From: Reticulitermes speratus
Lineage: Eukaryota; Arthropoda; Insecta; Blattodea; Rhinotermitidae
NCBI GenBank assembly: GCA_021186555.1
Contig: JAJKFL010000013.1
Coordinates: forward strand, 36,794,743 to 36,858,742
Length of the DNA stretch: 64,000 bases
Direction: 5' to 3'
Each line of letters begins with the position of its first letter. Positions within the stretch are counted from its first letter, which is position 1. The notes beneath the pieces are model-generated. The model was not told the DNA's origin, did no database searches, and saw nothing but the letters and a program-made list of their open reading frames with translations. The position numbers were made by a program, and so were the translations under genes. Positions 44,471-55,952 of this stretch are shown here, piece after piece.

Positions 44471-44738
44471 TTTTTTTTTTCCAATGGCTCGACATTCCCT
44501 TGGGGGGCCTAGGTCGCCTCATTCTTCGAGGCTTAACGATCACACACTTTTTAGACACACCACACTCGGTAGGAATCCTCTGGACGAGGGACCAGCTCGT
44601 CGCAGAGACCTCTACCTGACATCACACAACACTCACAAGAGACAGACATCCATGCCCTAGGCGGGATTCGAACCCACAATCCCAGTAAGCGAGCGGCCGT
44701 AGACCCACGCCTTAGACCGCGCGGCCACTGGGATAGGC
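44471..44738 (-). mobile_element. SINE family C with 8-bp TSD
   Basis: GGTTGATA at 44463-44470 and 44739-44746. It has a poly-T (tail complement) at 44471-44480, then 'ccaatggctcgacattccct', the standard body, and the head 'gcgcggccactgggataggc'. Confidence 0.92.
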
Positions 44739-44824
44739 GGTTGATACATTACTTAGATAAATTCTTGCTTTTAAGAACCAAATTCCTAAATTTAGCATTA
44801 ACTGCTGCGTAACATTTTGAGCCG

Positions 44825-44920
44825 TAGACCTAAGATGGTATAATGATTAGGCTGTGGGCTGTTCAACCAGAGACAAGAAGTTAGATTTCGGGCAGAGCCG
44901 AAAAATTTTCTTCGTACCTG
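44825..44920 (+). mobile_element. SINE family D head fragment
   Basis: 'agacctaagatggtataatg' and 'attaggctgtgggctgttca' match the family D head; box B is degraded to 'gttagatttcg'. It abuts the LINE that follows. Confidence 0.5.
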
Positions 44921-44924
44921 AAGC

Positions 44925-45345
44925 TAGTGAAGTGCTACATTTGGAGCATAGCTTTTGATGGTGCTGAAACTTGGACACTTCGGAAAGTAGATAAGAAATA
45001 CCTGGAAAATTTTGAAATATGGTGCTGGGGAGGGATGGAGAACCGACCTGTGAAAAATTAAGATGTATTACAAAGAGTCAAGGAGAAAAGAAACATCCTA
45101 GATACAATAAAACGAAGGAAAGCATAACAGGATTGATTACATCTTGCTTATCAGCTGCCTTCTAAAACACGTTATTCAAGGAAAGATAGAAGAGATCGGA
45201 AGAGGAGGAAGAAGACTTAGGCAGCTAGTGGATGACCTTAAGGACCTAAAGGCACTTGAGGTTGAAGGAGGAGGCACAAGATCATACTCCTTGGAGAACT
45301 GGCTTTGGAAGAGGTGACGGACCTGTCGTAAGATAGACTAAATTT
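44925..45345 (+). mobile_element. LINE family 2 fragment, decayed
   Basis: Nucleotide-level match in order to 11939-12401 ('gctgaaacttggacacttcg', 'gaagaggaggaagaagactt', 'gaagaggtgacggacctgtc'). Several indels and stops break the frame. Retains only the extreme C-terminus and 3' end. Confidence 0.85.
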
Positions 45346-45815
45346 CGTTGACTATGTTTATTGTGCCTCTGTGCCACTGAGCTACTGCACCCCTGTGGCA
45401 GTCGTCTGCAGGAATGGGGAACCGTTGGTACCAGTGTCGATTCTGAAGATGATTGGGATATTGACTAGCACAAGCAACTTTTGTACTAAACTATTGTAAT
45501 TTAAGAAAATATTTTAATTTTCTCTAACTTATTTAGTGTTTTATAGCATTCTGTGCAGAACTTAATACGATTAGAATAACCATGTAAATTAGTTGTATTG
45601 TAAAGGATCACAGGTTGCCACAATCACCATCCACCAACAGTTAGAGCAGTCAGCGCTGCTCTTCTGTTTCACTTGAAGGATAGGAAACACAGATGGGCCA
45701 GCGATCACTACAGTGTTTGCTTACAACCTATTCTTAACTTCGAAAATGGTAGCATACAGTGATGATGATAATAATCCTACTAATAATAACAATAATAATA
45801 TATGCATTCATGGCA
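45346..45815. other. Unassigned DNA
   Basis: An ATA-rich microsatellite lies at 45764-45800. No gene. Confidence 0.35.
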
Positions 45816-45817
45816 AA

Positions 45818-45862
45818 TCACCCTGAAGATGGAAGTAGCATAATCTTCTGAAACGTCGAACA
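45818..45862 (+). ncRNA. Hammerhead-like motif
   Basis: ACCCTGAAGAT, stem GGAAG / CTTCT around a 9-base loop, GAAACGTCGAAC. Both conserved boxes and the GTC that would be the cleavage triplet are present. The outer stem is poor (ACC against GAA). Confidence 0.35.
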
Positions 45863-46642
45863 AATTTATTATCATACATGGTGTAACAATCCAGAAGACT
45901 ATCATTTGATTTAACGTCGGACGTAACATCTTCCACTCGACTGCACTCTTCATTCTTCCAGGCACCTTGCCGAGTTCCACTCCAGACCAAGTCGGCAACC
46001 TCCCTAAAGCCAGTGCAGAAACAGTCCCTCCAACCAAAACCCCTGTTCTTTAAGCGTATGATGAAGGGTGGAGGATGTAATAAAAGGGATAGGCGTTTCC
46101 TCACGATAGAGAGTCTTAGCCTCAAGAACGAATATTGTTCCGATAATATTATTGAAATGACAGCAGTGGTGGAACTACTTCGGCCAAGTATGGATGGACA
46201 ATACGAGACAATAAGGGGCCTTGGGCTGAGCGGGTGGGTGCTGGTCGTATTATTAAATAAGAATAAAGGAAAGGCTTTTAACTCGTGTTGTATTGTAAAA
46301 CTTATGTGCATGACGTCACACAATAGACTTAACATTTATTTTATTATTTCGTTTGCAACTTACAAGCGTTGCAGCTTTCGAGATGATACGGCACGTGGTC
46401 TGGATAGAATAGGACTGACGCAAGTCGGGACACGTGGCGATCGAACAGCATTTCTGAAGTCACGGCGCATCAAACACACCGCCACAGAAAATAAAAACGT
46501 GTTTGGTGGCGAAATTAAAAGTATAAAAATTTACGAGTCCCCTCTTAACGTGAAAGGTCATGCCTAACATTTATCCGCCTATCCAACCAATTAACTAATT
46601 AGACACAATATCAATTAGCCAACGCTTTGAAGCATGACTGTC
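45863..46642. other. Overlapping 175- and 184-codon frames, not supported
   Basis: The minus frame 45808-46335 ends in fold-back sequence. The plus frame 46013-46567 overlaps it out of phase. Neither shows a domain, signal peptide or membrane segment I recognise. Chance or repeat-derived frames are likelier than genes. Confidence 0.2.
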
Positions 46643-46945
46643 ATCTAAATCAGTGTTTTTCAATCGGTGATACGCGTACCACTGGCGGTCGTCTCTTGGT
46701 GAGCGACCTTGTTTGGGAATTAAAATGTTTTTCATAATTCAATTTTAAAAATATTAATCACTTTACTAAAATTGTTTGAATGCATTTAAATGAAAAGAAA
46801 AACACTTATAAAGTGTTTATAAAGTTAAACTAGGAAAGTACAAAGTGTATGTGTCGTACAGTTTCGGTACCTGGTGATACACATAGAGATTTTGTTCGTG
46901 TTAGTGGTAAGTAAGGAAAAAATGTTGAAAAGCACTGATCTAAAT
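46643..46945. mobile_element. hAT-type MITE with perfect 8-bp TSD
   Basis: The element is 46651-46937 (287 bp). Left CAGTGTTTTTCAATCG; right GTTGAAAAGCACTG. ATCTAAAT is exact on both sides (46643-46650 and 46938-46945). Subterminal 'ggtgatacgcgtaccactgg' has a counterpart 'ggtacctggtgatacacata' near the right end. No transposase is present. Confidence 0.95.
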
Positions 46946-47139
46946 CACATTGGCAATTGCAGCTCCTACCCCACAGTGAAGAGAGAAACTTTTTAAAAGA
47001 CCAGCAAACGGTGATATCAGAGGACGAGGCCTTATGTAAAATTTATCTCAGCTAATAAATATTTAATTTCATTAACAATATTCAACTATTTAATTAGGTA
47101 CAGGGAAGTAATTGCTCTTTATTGCTGTCAAATCACCAT

Positions 47140-47590
47140 CACGTAATCTGCCTTACGACAGGTTCAAAGCCTCTTTCAAAGCGAGTTCTCCATAGAGTGC
47201 GATCTAGTGCGTCCTCTTTCAATTTCCAGAATCTTCTCCTATTTTTAAGGTCATCTAATAGCTTATTACGTCTCCTTCCACGTCTTCCCGTCCCTTCTAT
47301 CTCTTCTTCAGTAGCGTGTTTTACAAGGCAGTTCCTACGCAAGATGTGACCAATGCAGTTAGCATTCCTTCAATTTATTGTACGTAGGATGTTCCTTTCC
47401 CTCTTGACTCTATGTAATATTTCATTTCTCACACGATCTGTCCAACAGATCTTCTTCATCCTTCTCCAGCACTTTCCGGAATGTCCAAGTTTCAGTAACA
47501 TAAAAAGCCATGCTCCAAATACAGCAGTTCACTAGTTTCTTTCTTCAATTTAAGTCAACTTTGCTGGTGAAAAGACTATTCTTCTTTGAG
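47140..47590 (-). mobile_element. LINE family 2 fragment, reversed
   Basis: The minus strand encodes 'TGRRGRRRNKLLDDLKNRRR' and 'MRRNCLVKHATEEE' in a 67-codon frame. Upstream 'tggagaaggatgaagaagat' and 'actagtgaactgctgtattt' follow family order but are out of frame. It abuts the fold-back at 47625. Confidence 0.85.
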
Positions 47591-47624
47591 AGATTTCAGT
47601 AATACAACAGGTGGTCCTAGATCT

Positions 47625-47826
47625 AGATCTGCGATCTTCTGGGATATTACGCGACGTCGCGTGGTAATTGTTTACTGACGTTTCGGGACTCGGACACCGA
47701 CTCTTTGACCCGTGAAGATGGGACCGACACATTGTCCCGAAACGTCGGTAAACAATTACCACACGACGTCGCGTAATATCCCAGAAGAGCGCAGATCTCA
47801 TCAATGTCGCGGCGGAAGCCTGAAAT
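47625..47826. mobile_element. Fold-back element, GGGAC subfamily, well preserved
   Basis: 'gatctgcgatcttctgggat' plus 'attacgcgacgtcgcgtggt' are mirrored by 'ccacacgacgtcgcgtaata' and 'tcccagaagagcgcagatct'. The right-arm core at 47708-47750 is GTGAAGA, T, GGGAC / GTCCC, GAAACGTCGGTAAAC. The arms nest GACGTCGCG palindromes. Similarity of the arms suggests recent origin or correction. Noncoding. Confidence 0.85.
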
Positions 47827-48420
47827 CAAATTTTAGATATCTAATTCATAAGACTGTGTTTACAACATAAAATAAATTATTTTAAAACTTTTTGCGCAGA
47901 CATTTCAGTAACTGGTTGTCACAATAGTAAGAGCCACACCGTACATCAAGATACTTGTCTTAAGTATACAGTGTACGAGGCTGTGACTTGGACTCATTTC
48001 GTTTAGAATACAGTCCATTAGGCGACGTCTTGTGAATACCGTATCAAATTTCAAAGTCTAATAATTATCACTCTTGATTTACATTCACGAAGTCTCGGTT
48101 TCAAATCGATGTTTCTTCCAGGTTTTCCTCAGAACTTCGGGGAATATTCCGATATATCTTAAAAAATGACACGAAGCTTCCTTCCACATCCTGTTCAATT
48201 AAACTAATTACTGATCATTCTATCATTGGATTGTACATAATCTCAACAACTGGAAAACCTTTAAATAAATTAACATTAAACAAATTAAATCGTGATCACA
48301 CAAATTAAACTGCCGTTTCCATAAAAAAGGGGAAGGTCTTAAGCAACTAACCGACTATTAATTTTTCGAGATGGTTTATCATTCATGGGCCAATAAAAGG
48401 TGAAGTGCCATAAAGTCATA
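47827..48420. other. Unassigned DNA
   Basis: Nothing is recognised. Confidence 0.35.
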
Positions 48421-48424
48421 TAGG

Positions 48425-48675
48425 GGTTGTGGATGTTTAACTCCACTCATTCTTAAATTTGGCACTAGATTGAGGTAAGCGGCGAACTTAATATCTGGCC
48501 CGCTTTATCCCAGCGATAGTTGCCCGGCGCCCATTGAATAGGAGGTTGGTTGGACTCCAGAAAATATTTTGAGCTTTTCAAGAAAAAAAAATCTCTTTCC
48601 TTACCTCTATTCGAACCCCGGACCATCCAGCCCGTAGCCTAGTCATTATTCTAATTACGATACACTAGCTCCTCC
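48425..48675 (-). mobile_element. SINE family D, reversed, near full length
   Basis: 'gtttaactccactcattctt' at the left to 'cattgaataggagg', a box B complement 'attcgaaccccgg' and the head 'ccgtagcctagtcattattc'. It serves as the clearest reversed reference for the family. Confidence 0.8.
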
Positions 48676-48774
48676 TGCATAGAGAGATTATATGTTGAAA
48701 AAAATTTGATGTTTGTCTTTAATTTCCTGTTTATACACACCAGTTTATATACAATAGTTAAATATTTACACGTA

Positions 48775-49230
48775 AGACCTGTGGTGACATACGAAGCAGA
48801 AGCGTGGACATTGAATAAGGACATTGCTAAAAGGCTGGCAGTCTTTCAACGAAAAATTTTGAGAAGAATATTTGGGGCAATTAAAGTAAATGAAAATTGG
48901 AGAAAGCGACATAACAAGGAACTAAAGCAGGTGTTTGGAGATTTAGATATACTGTCATTTGTCAGAATAAGTCGGCTCAAATGGATTGGTCATGTTAACA
49001 GAATGGAGAATAAAAGAACAGTAAGTCAAGTATTTAATAATAATCCCCAAGGAAGTCGACCAAGAGGACGACCAAGAAACAGATGGTGGAATTGTTTACA
49101 AACAGACATTAATAAATGTAAAATTAACAACTGGAAAAAAAGGTAAAAAAACAGAGCTGACTGGGAAAGGGCCATTAAGGAGGCGAAGGTCCGCATTGGA
49201 CTGTAGTGCCACCGAAGAAGAAGAAGAAGA
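48775..49230 (+). mobile_element. 5'-truncated LINE (family 3) with perfect 14-bp TSD
   Basis: AATATTTACACGTA at 48761-48774 and 49231-49244. The frame is open from the truncation to 49146: 'EAEAWTLNKDIAKRLAVFQR', 'RRIFGAIKVNENWRKRHNKE', 'RLKWIGHVNRMENKR', 'GSRPRGRPRNRWW'. After one in-frame stop in an A-run it continues 'NRADWERAIKEAKVRIGL'. The 3' end is a (GAA)n tail. The polymerase catalytic domain is absent. The annotated methionine upstream (48706) lies in flanking DNA. Confidence 0.95.
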
Positions 49231-49244
49231 AATATTTACACGTA

Positions 49245-50575
49245 CTTAGGCCTACACAGTTAAATATTCATTTACCCTTTATTGCCACCACAATTATTAT
49301 TTATTAAGACTATGAATAAACACGACCTGAATTCTTCTACCATGAATATGTAGGAAGAAGGATCCTCAGGAACACAGTATATACTAAATACACGGTTAAT
49401 TTTAACGTCTTATTTAGTCACGGTCTTAGGAGAATGTTGTATTCAGTTGGCAATGGGAGGCAATGAATAGTGAACTAGGAGTGTTAATGACTGATACCAG
49501 CCACGATACGACACAAATGTATACACAACATTCGACAATGCTTGAAATCATACGAAATTCCGTGGAACAGATACAATTTTGGTAAGTTAATGAAGGATAA
49601 AGTACATGAGATATTCTTAACCCTAATGAAATCGATTCAATGCCTTTGTTTGGCGAGATGCTAATTACAGATTGTATTCCCAGACAAGCGCCTCATCAAA
49701 ACAGAGAGACACACTACTTTCCATGAAAAATTGAGTTCGGATATTTTAAAGCTCAAAACTCGACATTTAAGTAAACAATTATTTAACAAAACATCTAAGC
49801 CCTATCAGTCACGCTTTCTCAGGCACTGACGGCTTGTGCAGTAACGTGGTCGGTGCCAGTAATCAAAGCGACCGTCCGTAACAGAAATTACTAACTTTAA
49901 AAAAAACATCACAATTATTTATTGCATTCATTTTTTGGTTCAATAATTTAAAAAATGATAACCACATAAAATCAAAATTTATCACCTAAAATATTCCTTT
50001 TACGGCCCCTTTCACTTTGCCGCTCTGAGGTGAGGTGCACCATTCCCCACCATGTTAGCTACGCCCCTCTCTTTGTGACATCTCGGACACGTATCGTTGG
50101 ATTGAATGCCGCTGTCGGTATTGATGTATGTATGTACTTTCATATGAGTTCTGAAAGAAAGTAACACTTCGAAAAGGGCTATTGTTTTGTAATAGACAGT
50201 GCCGGAAGTATATATATAGCCATTAATGTTCCGGACCTTGGCAACAGTTACACTAAATTAATAAAGCTATCACCAACTGGCAACAAAAATTTTGATTGCA
50301 TAAAAATCTTCATTGAAAATTTTATTGTCTTCTTCTTTATAACATGGTGCATTGTCATAGGCGTTTACTGAGGTTTCGGAGTGACCTGATGTTTCAGGCG
50401 TGTACATCGAAAATATATGCAGCAGGTCCCTCAGAAATGTTAAAGATGTTTTTAACCTGAAATTCTATTAACCACCTACGAAATCGCACGCTGTCACAGC
50501 CCAGATGAAAATCTATATTTTCAACTTGTGGAAACATTATATATATTATTGGGAATTTATACTAATTTCATGACG
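49245..50575. other. Unassigned DNA
   Basis: AT-rich with no gene. 'ccaccatgttagctacgccc' near 50050-50070 resembles the inverted end of a C-rich repeat; no partner end was found. Confidence 0.35.
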
Positions 50576-50579
50576 TAGA

Positions 50580-50815
50580 GTCTTCTTGATTGGTCACATC
50601 TTGCCTAGGTACTGCCTTTTAAAACGCCTTATTGGAGGAAAGATAGAAGAATACGTAGACGAGATAGGAAGAAGAGAAAGAAGACGTAAGCAGCTAACGG
50701 ATGAATTTAAGGAAAAGAGAAGGCAGTGAAATTTGAACAGGAAGCACTAGATCGTACTCTGTTAAAGTCTATTGACCTATCGCAAGACAGACCACGCAGT
50801 GAAGGAATGAGTTGG
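50580..50815 (+). mobile_element. LINE family 2 3' fragment
   Basis: 'ttgattggtcacatcttgcc', 'agaaagaagacgtaagcagc' and 'gaagcactagatcgtactct' match 12165-12360. The frame is broken, with an internal ~15-bp insertion. Confidence 0.85.
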
Positions 50816-51565
50816 TACCCGGCTGATAACCATTGCAAGTCTATGGAGTCATCGCGGCAGCAACCGGTGCGGCCTGAAGGCCGTATACGTCAAAAGAGCA
50901 TCAATGAACCTTTAAAGTGAATTTAATATTTTAAACATCAGGTCTTCATCATGAACATGAAACTTGATGCCCTGCTCCGGTAAGTGCATGGCCTCTTCCC
51001 CATCCGCACTGGCTCACTTGTCCATTACCGGCCAAGAAGTTGCTTTCCTCGGACGGACACACGTCACTCTCATAATTGGAACAGGATGCTGTTGTTTTAA
51101 TAGAGTTAGAGCCCCCCTGGGATGGACATTGCCCCTATAACAAGGTGCGCTTCCAAATTACTTCAGAAACAGACGAAGTGGCTACAGGTCCCAGTCAGTC
51201 TCTCTTTTGTTACGCGAAATTCCCAACATAAATTAATTTAATAAGAAACTAACCACAACTATGATGAGTAACCCTGCTCCTCATAAAGGCTTCCTTACAT
51301 CAATGTTCTTCATTTACCCAAAGAGACTAACGCTAGAATATCGTATACATATTGGTTTCCAGAATAAATAGAATATTATACACAGACTAATTACCAGATT
51401 ATTTTATAACGAACACCTCTATTAGCTTCACTCAAATGCCGAGATTAAGGATGCATGAAGCTACACCTCCACTCCACAGGTTCTCAAGATGTGACATTTA
51501 ATTACGTACAGGACCAAATTTGCCTTCATTACCTCCACCACCACAAATACGGATAGAGACTTGAT
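50816..51565. other. Unassigned DNA
   Basis: 'gctacacctccactccacag' at 51460-51480 is a probable SINE family D 3' scrap. Nothing else is recognised. Confidence 0.35.
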
Positions 51566-51569
51566 GTCC

Positions 51570-52115
51570 ATCAAAACTTGGTAAAGTAACATAAAACAAG
51601 AGGGGAAATGTACGTAGAACGTAACATCGAGGCGCGTTCGCGTAACCATTGTTGCCGCGGAAAAGCAATAAGTATTACATTTTCTGAGTCTGTTTCTTTA
51701 GCCTTAGTTATCCAGCATGTAATGCGCATGCGCCTTATTATATTGTCATCTGTGGCGTGTCCGGCTGTACCAGATATTTCCACCTTATCTCAAGAACAGT
51801 ATGATTTTTTAAAAAAAAAATGTCGTTGAGCATAAAATGTGTGTTTTGATTTGCTCTAAAATTTTGTCTGAAAAGTTTCTCATTCTGAGAAGAATTGAGC
51901 GAGATATTATCATAAATGTACATAGGTCTTCATGAAAAGTACCCGTTACTCTTGTCAGAGTTTAATAAAACTTGAATTTTCTCGACAGATTTTGGAAAAA
52001 TACTCAAATGTCAAATTTCATGAAAATCCGTCGAATGGGAACTGAATTGTTCCATGTGGATGGACAGAGGACCGACAGACAGATATGATGAAGCTAACAG
52101 CGAACGCGCCTAAGA
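51570..52115 (+). repeat. Unclassified ~560-bp interspersed repeat, copy 3
   Basis: Full-length partner of 16545-17120. Shared start 'aatgtacgta(g/t)aacgtaac', core 'tttaataaaacttgaatttt' and 'ctcgacagattttgg', end 'gcgaacgcgcctaa'. Small frames in both copies are not conserved in phase. Confidence 0.85.
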
Positions 52116-52149
52116 AGCATATTTTATCTGTGGAACAAAATTTATTTCC

Positions 52150-52465
52150 TAGGTACTAGGTGAGGCCCACAGCGAAAAGTATCTTGCAGCTAACCACGAA
52201 ACGCCACGCGTTTTGCACAATCCGAAGGATCAGTACTGTGTTCAAAAGACTCCTGCACTAGTCTCTATTCTCAGTCTCATAAATCCTATATTTGCCACCT
52301 TATCATTTATAATCTATCTCATTCCTATTCCACACATACATTTTCCAGGTCGTCTGTTCCTGTGAAAATATCAGCATGTAGCTGAAATGACCGAGTCTTA
52401 GAGATTTGAACATTAAAATGCAATGCAGGAATTATCACAGTGTAAAGACAGGCTTAAGACTTCGA
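52150..52465 (-). mobile_element. LINE family 1 fragment, strongly diverged
   Basis: 'ttgcacaatccgaaggatca', 'actcctgcactagtctctat' and 'catacattttccaggtcgtc' follow the order of 10385-10520. No frame remains. Confidence 0.5.
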
Positions 52466-52555
52466 ACTTCTTTTTTGTACTTTGACGGGTTGAAGTCACT
52501 TAAGTTCCATAGTCAGTGAGTTCACATAAATATAAGAACATTAACCCTTCAACCA

Positions 52556-53160
52556 CTGGGAAGCATAGTGGATGCTGAAGGAGGTGCAGAAGCAGATGTA
52601 AATCAAAGTAATTGGTAAAGCACAACAAGCCTTCCACTCAATGAAGAAGATATGGAAATCCAATATATTAAGCTTAAAACACAAGCTGAGAATTTTCAAC
52701 ACTAATGTTAAAAGTATTTTATTATATGGCTGTGAAACGTGGAAAACAAACAAGAACATTATCAACAGACTGCAGGTTTTTGTCAATAAATGCTTAAGAC
52801 GTATATTAAGAATTTGGTGGCCCAATAAAATATCCAACAAACAACTATGGGAAAGAACAAAACAAGAAACAATCAGTAACTGCATCATGAAGAGAAAGTG
52901 GGGCTGGATTGGCCATACTTGGAGGAAGCCACAAGAAGATATAACCAGACAAGCACTAGATTGGAACCCACCAGGAAACAGGAAAAGAAGACGCCCCAAA
53001 AACACCTGGAAACGTTCAACACTGAAAGACCTACAGCGCATCAACAGAACATGGACAGAAGCCAAATTTAAAGCCTAAAACAGAGTCAGATGGAGGAAGA
53101 ATATCGAGGCCTTATGCTCCACAGCGAGCGAAGAGGACTAACTAACTAACAAACTAACTA
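52556..53160 (+). mobile_element. 5'-truncated LINE (family 4) with (CTAA)n tail
   Basis: TAACCCTTCAACCA (52542-52555) and TAACCCATCAACCA (53159-53172) form a 14-bp TSD with one mismatch. The frame 52641-53078 encodes 'LLYGCETWKTNKNIINRLQV', 'RRILRIWWPNKISNKQLWER', 'WGWIGHTWRKPQEDI' and 'RRRPKNTWKRSTLKDLQRI'. Upstream 'IGKAQQAFHSMKKIWKS' extends the same frame to a break near 52612. It has a 3' UTR and a CTAA tail. Catalytic domains are missing. Confidence 0.93.
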
Positions 53161-53174
53161 ACCCATCAACCATC

Positions 53175-54240
53175 AACAAACCTGTAGGTATTCATTGAGA
53201 AACGGATAGTTATCGATCACTCAATCACTCATTCATTCTTTCAATAATAAGTCAATCAAACACGAAATTATCTGTGGTCATTTAACCCAAAGGTACGTTA
53301 TAATTTTCACAAAACCCCACCATTGTACCTTACACCCTTCAATCAATTCAACGTGCTCCATAGGTTGACACCCTATTGGTTTAAAAATTTTTGAATATTA
53401 TTCAAGCAACTTCATTTTGTCTTCAAAGAATGTGTGTCATGTACGCCATAGTTATATTCCTCCGCTGTCTGAAAAGGTAATCTAGCAGTTTCTTTCAATT
53501 CCTTCCAAGAAATTTTCAGAATATTAGCTTCAAATTGGCTCACTTTCCCGTCTGGTTTATTTCTCAGCTTAAACGTTTACCCTGAAGATGGCGACAGAAA
53601 GTTCCTCCAAAATATTAATAGCTCACTATAAAAATACAGCGAGTCACACTGCAGAGGACCGAAATCATAAAAGAGATTAATTTAATATCAATTAATTACC
53701 GACTCTTCAATTAATATTAGCCCACTTTCTTACCACAAGATAGCGAAGATTCATGAAATCACTGGCTAAGTGTGTGTGTGTGAGTGTGTTTTGTCTGTCT
53801 ATGTATTCCCTATTTCAACATCGAAAAAATGTCTGATTTCCACAAAAGTAGTTGTGAAGTATATGTTACTGTTTTCCTAATTTTTAATTTGTTAAAACTG
53901 GTAATAACAACATAGCAGGCACGAGAACTTGTGACGCAGAAGATACACTAACGCCTACCACGTCGGTGTTTTGAAATAACGCATGGTACTAGGTCATTTA
54001 AAGTATGGGCATTTTATTAAGATGATATTTTTTGCCGGATGTACAGCCACAATACATAGGCCGTTCGATTTATTAGCTTTAATTTGAAGGCGATAACCAA
54101 AGGGATCTTGGAGTTAGGTACGTGACGTCTGGTGTGAACACTGAGCATAAGCATGTTTACACATAACATACACACTTAGCTACATTACAAACACTAAGAA
54201 GGCGCGAATTCTTAAAGCCACATTCGACAAATTGAACTAA
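53175..54240. other. Unassigned DNA with one fold-back core
   Basis: 53570-53615 reads TTTACCCTGAAGATGGCGAC with a degraded GAAAC box. A short (GT)n lies at 53771-53789. No gene. Confidence 0.4.
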
Positions 54241-54244
54241 GTAA

Positions 54245-54835
54245 CTAAGTAACTGACTGACTGCCTGACTGAGTGTCTGACTGACTAACTAGCCAACCAA
54301 CCAACTAACTCCATAACTAATTAACTAACTAACTAACCTCATAACATCATGGAGCAGAGTCCTCATTGAAAGCGAATAATTCCTCTGCGTCTCAAGGAAT
54401 TTCCCGTATTCTACGGAACCTGAAGTTTCATTACCGCATTCACAAAAGCCCGCCGTCTTCTCCTATCCTCAGCCAGATCAATCCAGTCTACGCCCTCCAC
54501 TCTATTATATTTCTTGAACATCTATGTTAATATTATCCTCCCATCTACGACTACGTCTTCCATGTGGTCTCTTTGCCTCTAGTTTTCCAACCAAAAGCAT
54601 GTATGCCCCTCACCTTTCTTCCACTTGTGCTGTATGCTCCGCCCATCTCATTATTCTCGATTCGATGACTCGAAAAATATTTTGTGAGGATTACAGATTA
54701 TGAAGGTGCTCATTACCTAGTTTCCGCCCTACCACGTTACGTCTTCCCTCTTAGGCCCAAACAACGTCCTCAGTACCCTACTCTCCAGCAACCGTAGCCT
54801 TTGTTCTTCCTCAGTGCGAGTTCGACAAATTTAAA
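54245..54835 (-). mobile_element. LINE family 1 copy, decayed
   Basis: CTGA/CTAA-rich tail at 54245-54345, then 'atcatggagcagagtcctca', 'cttctcctatcctcagccag', 'catctacgactacgtcttcc' and 'cttaggcccaaacaacgtcc' match 10310-10800 in order. No frame survives. It is longer at the tail than the nested copy. Confidence 0.85.
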
Positions 54836-55793
54836 GTAGGCGGAGTCTGTATTTATTTACAACATTTTCAAAACAACTAAATTAAATATTCTTACCAGTA
54901 ATAATCGGAATACATCTGCTTGATTAGCTATGCTCCACGAAGTTAGGCTTTATGAGTTCTGGTAGCAACTCCTTATATTCTGCCATTCAATGCAGCATGT
55001 AGCCTATGTCTTTAGGGCTTGATGCGGTGTTTTAGGCGACAGGAGACCAGCCAAATAAACTTATACCATACAGCCCACGTCGCTGCCTATGAGGACACCG
55101 TACTTTAAGAGGTAGGTCTATGAGTTGGTGTCTCTTTATACCATCAGAAAGCAGTTCCGCTGAAGGAAAACACCCTTTTCAGAGATTAAAATAAATTTTT
55201 AAAGGCCTGCAAAAGAAAAAAAAAAAACCGAAGACAGTCGAAAATTTCCGATGTAAGAAAATAGCATAAAGCCCCCAAAAGACGGCCATATTTGTGCCAC
55301 ATCTCGAGTTCTGAACGTGTTGTCAACATTAAATTTTGGCCACGTTTCAAACCCACTTTCCCTGGGGCCTTGAAATTGCCGATGTGTTATTATATTCCTG
55401 TAGGAGTACCATCAAAACATCGTATTCTCGAACTGTCCGACAGAACCATCTTATCGTGCAGGACGTTTTACGAGGTACTGGTGAGTGAGGTTGGACATGA
55501 AGCATTTATTTTCTTATCACACTGGAGTGCTCTTTGCAGACGGACATACAGGCGTAACAATTTCCCTGTCCTCAGCACCAGCGTATAGCGTCAGTGACCC
55601 TTCTGACTCAGTTAGTGAAGATCTGGTGCCATAACATATTCCCTCGACTCACATATCCCCATTTTTAGTAATCTTCATTTCCACGTATCGTTTCGTGTAA
55701 TGGTAAGCAACACACACCCACGCAATAACACACCAACCCTTGCTTATAAAAGAAATTGTCTGTTGTGAGAAAGTTTTATTTTAAAACAAACTA
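54836..55793. other. Unassigned DNA
   Basis: The 98-codon frame at 55292-55588 has no recognised domain. Nothing else is seen. Confidence 0.3.
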
Positions 55794-55826
55794 TTTGTAC
55801 CCGTGCGAATAATTCGCACGTACAAA
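55794..55826. repeat. Near-perfect short palindrome
   Basis: TTTGTAC(CC)GTGCGAAT is followed after one base by ATTCGCACGTACAAA: 15 paired positions with a two-base bulge. Confidence 0.85.
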
Positions 55827-55952
55827 CAGTCAAATATTTCAACAAAAATTACAGAATCTTAATCTTAATAAAGATTAAAAATTGTACTTACTAATGCTTG
55901 ATACTGGATAATTTCTTTCGCAGATCAACGGATCATAAGCAACTTGCAAATA

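Noticed and set aside
46013..46567. 184-codon forward frame as a possible gene
   Set aside because: Overlaps a 175-codon reverse frame, shows no domain, and the neighbouring sequence is repeat-derived; length alone is not enough in 64 kb.
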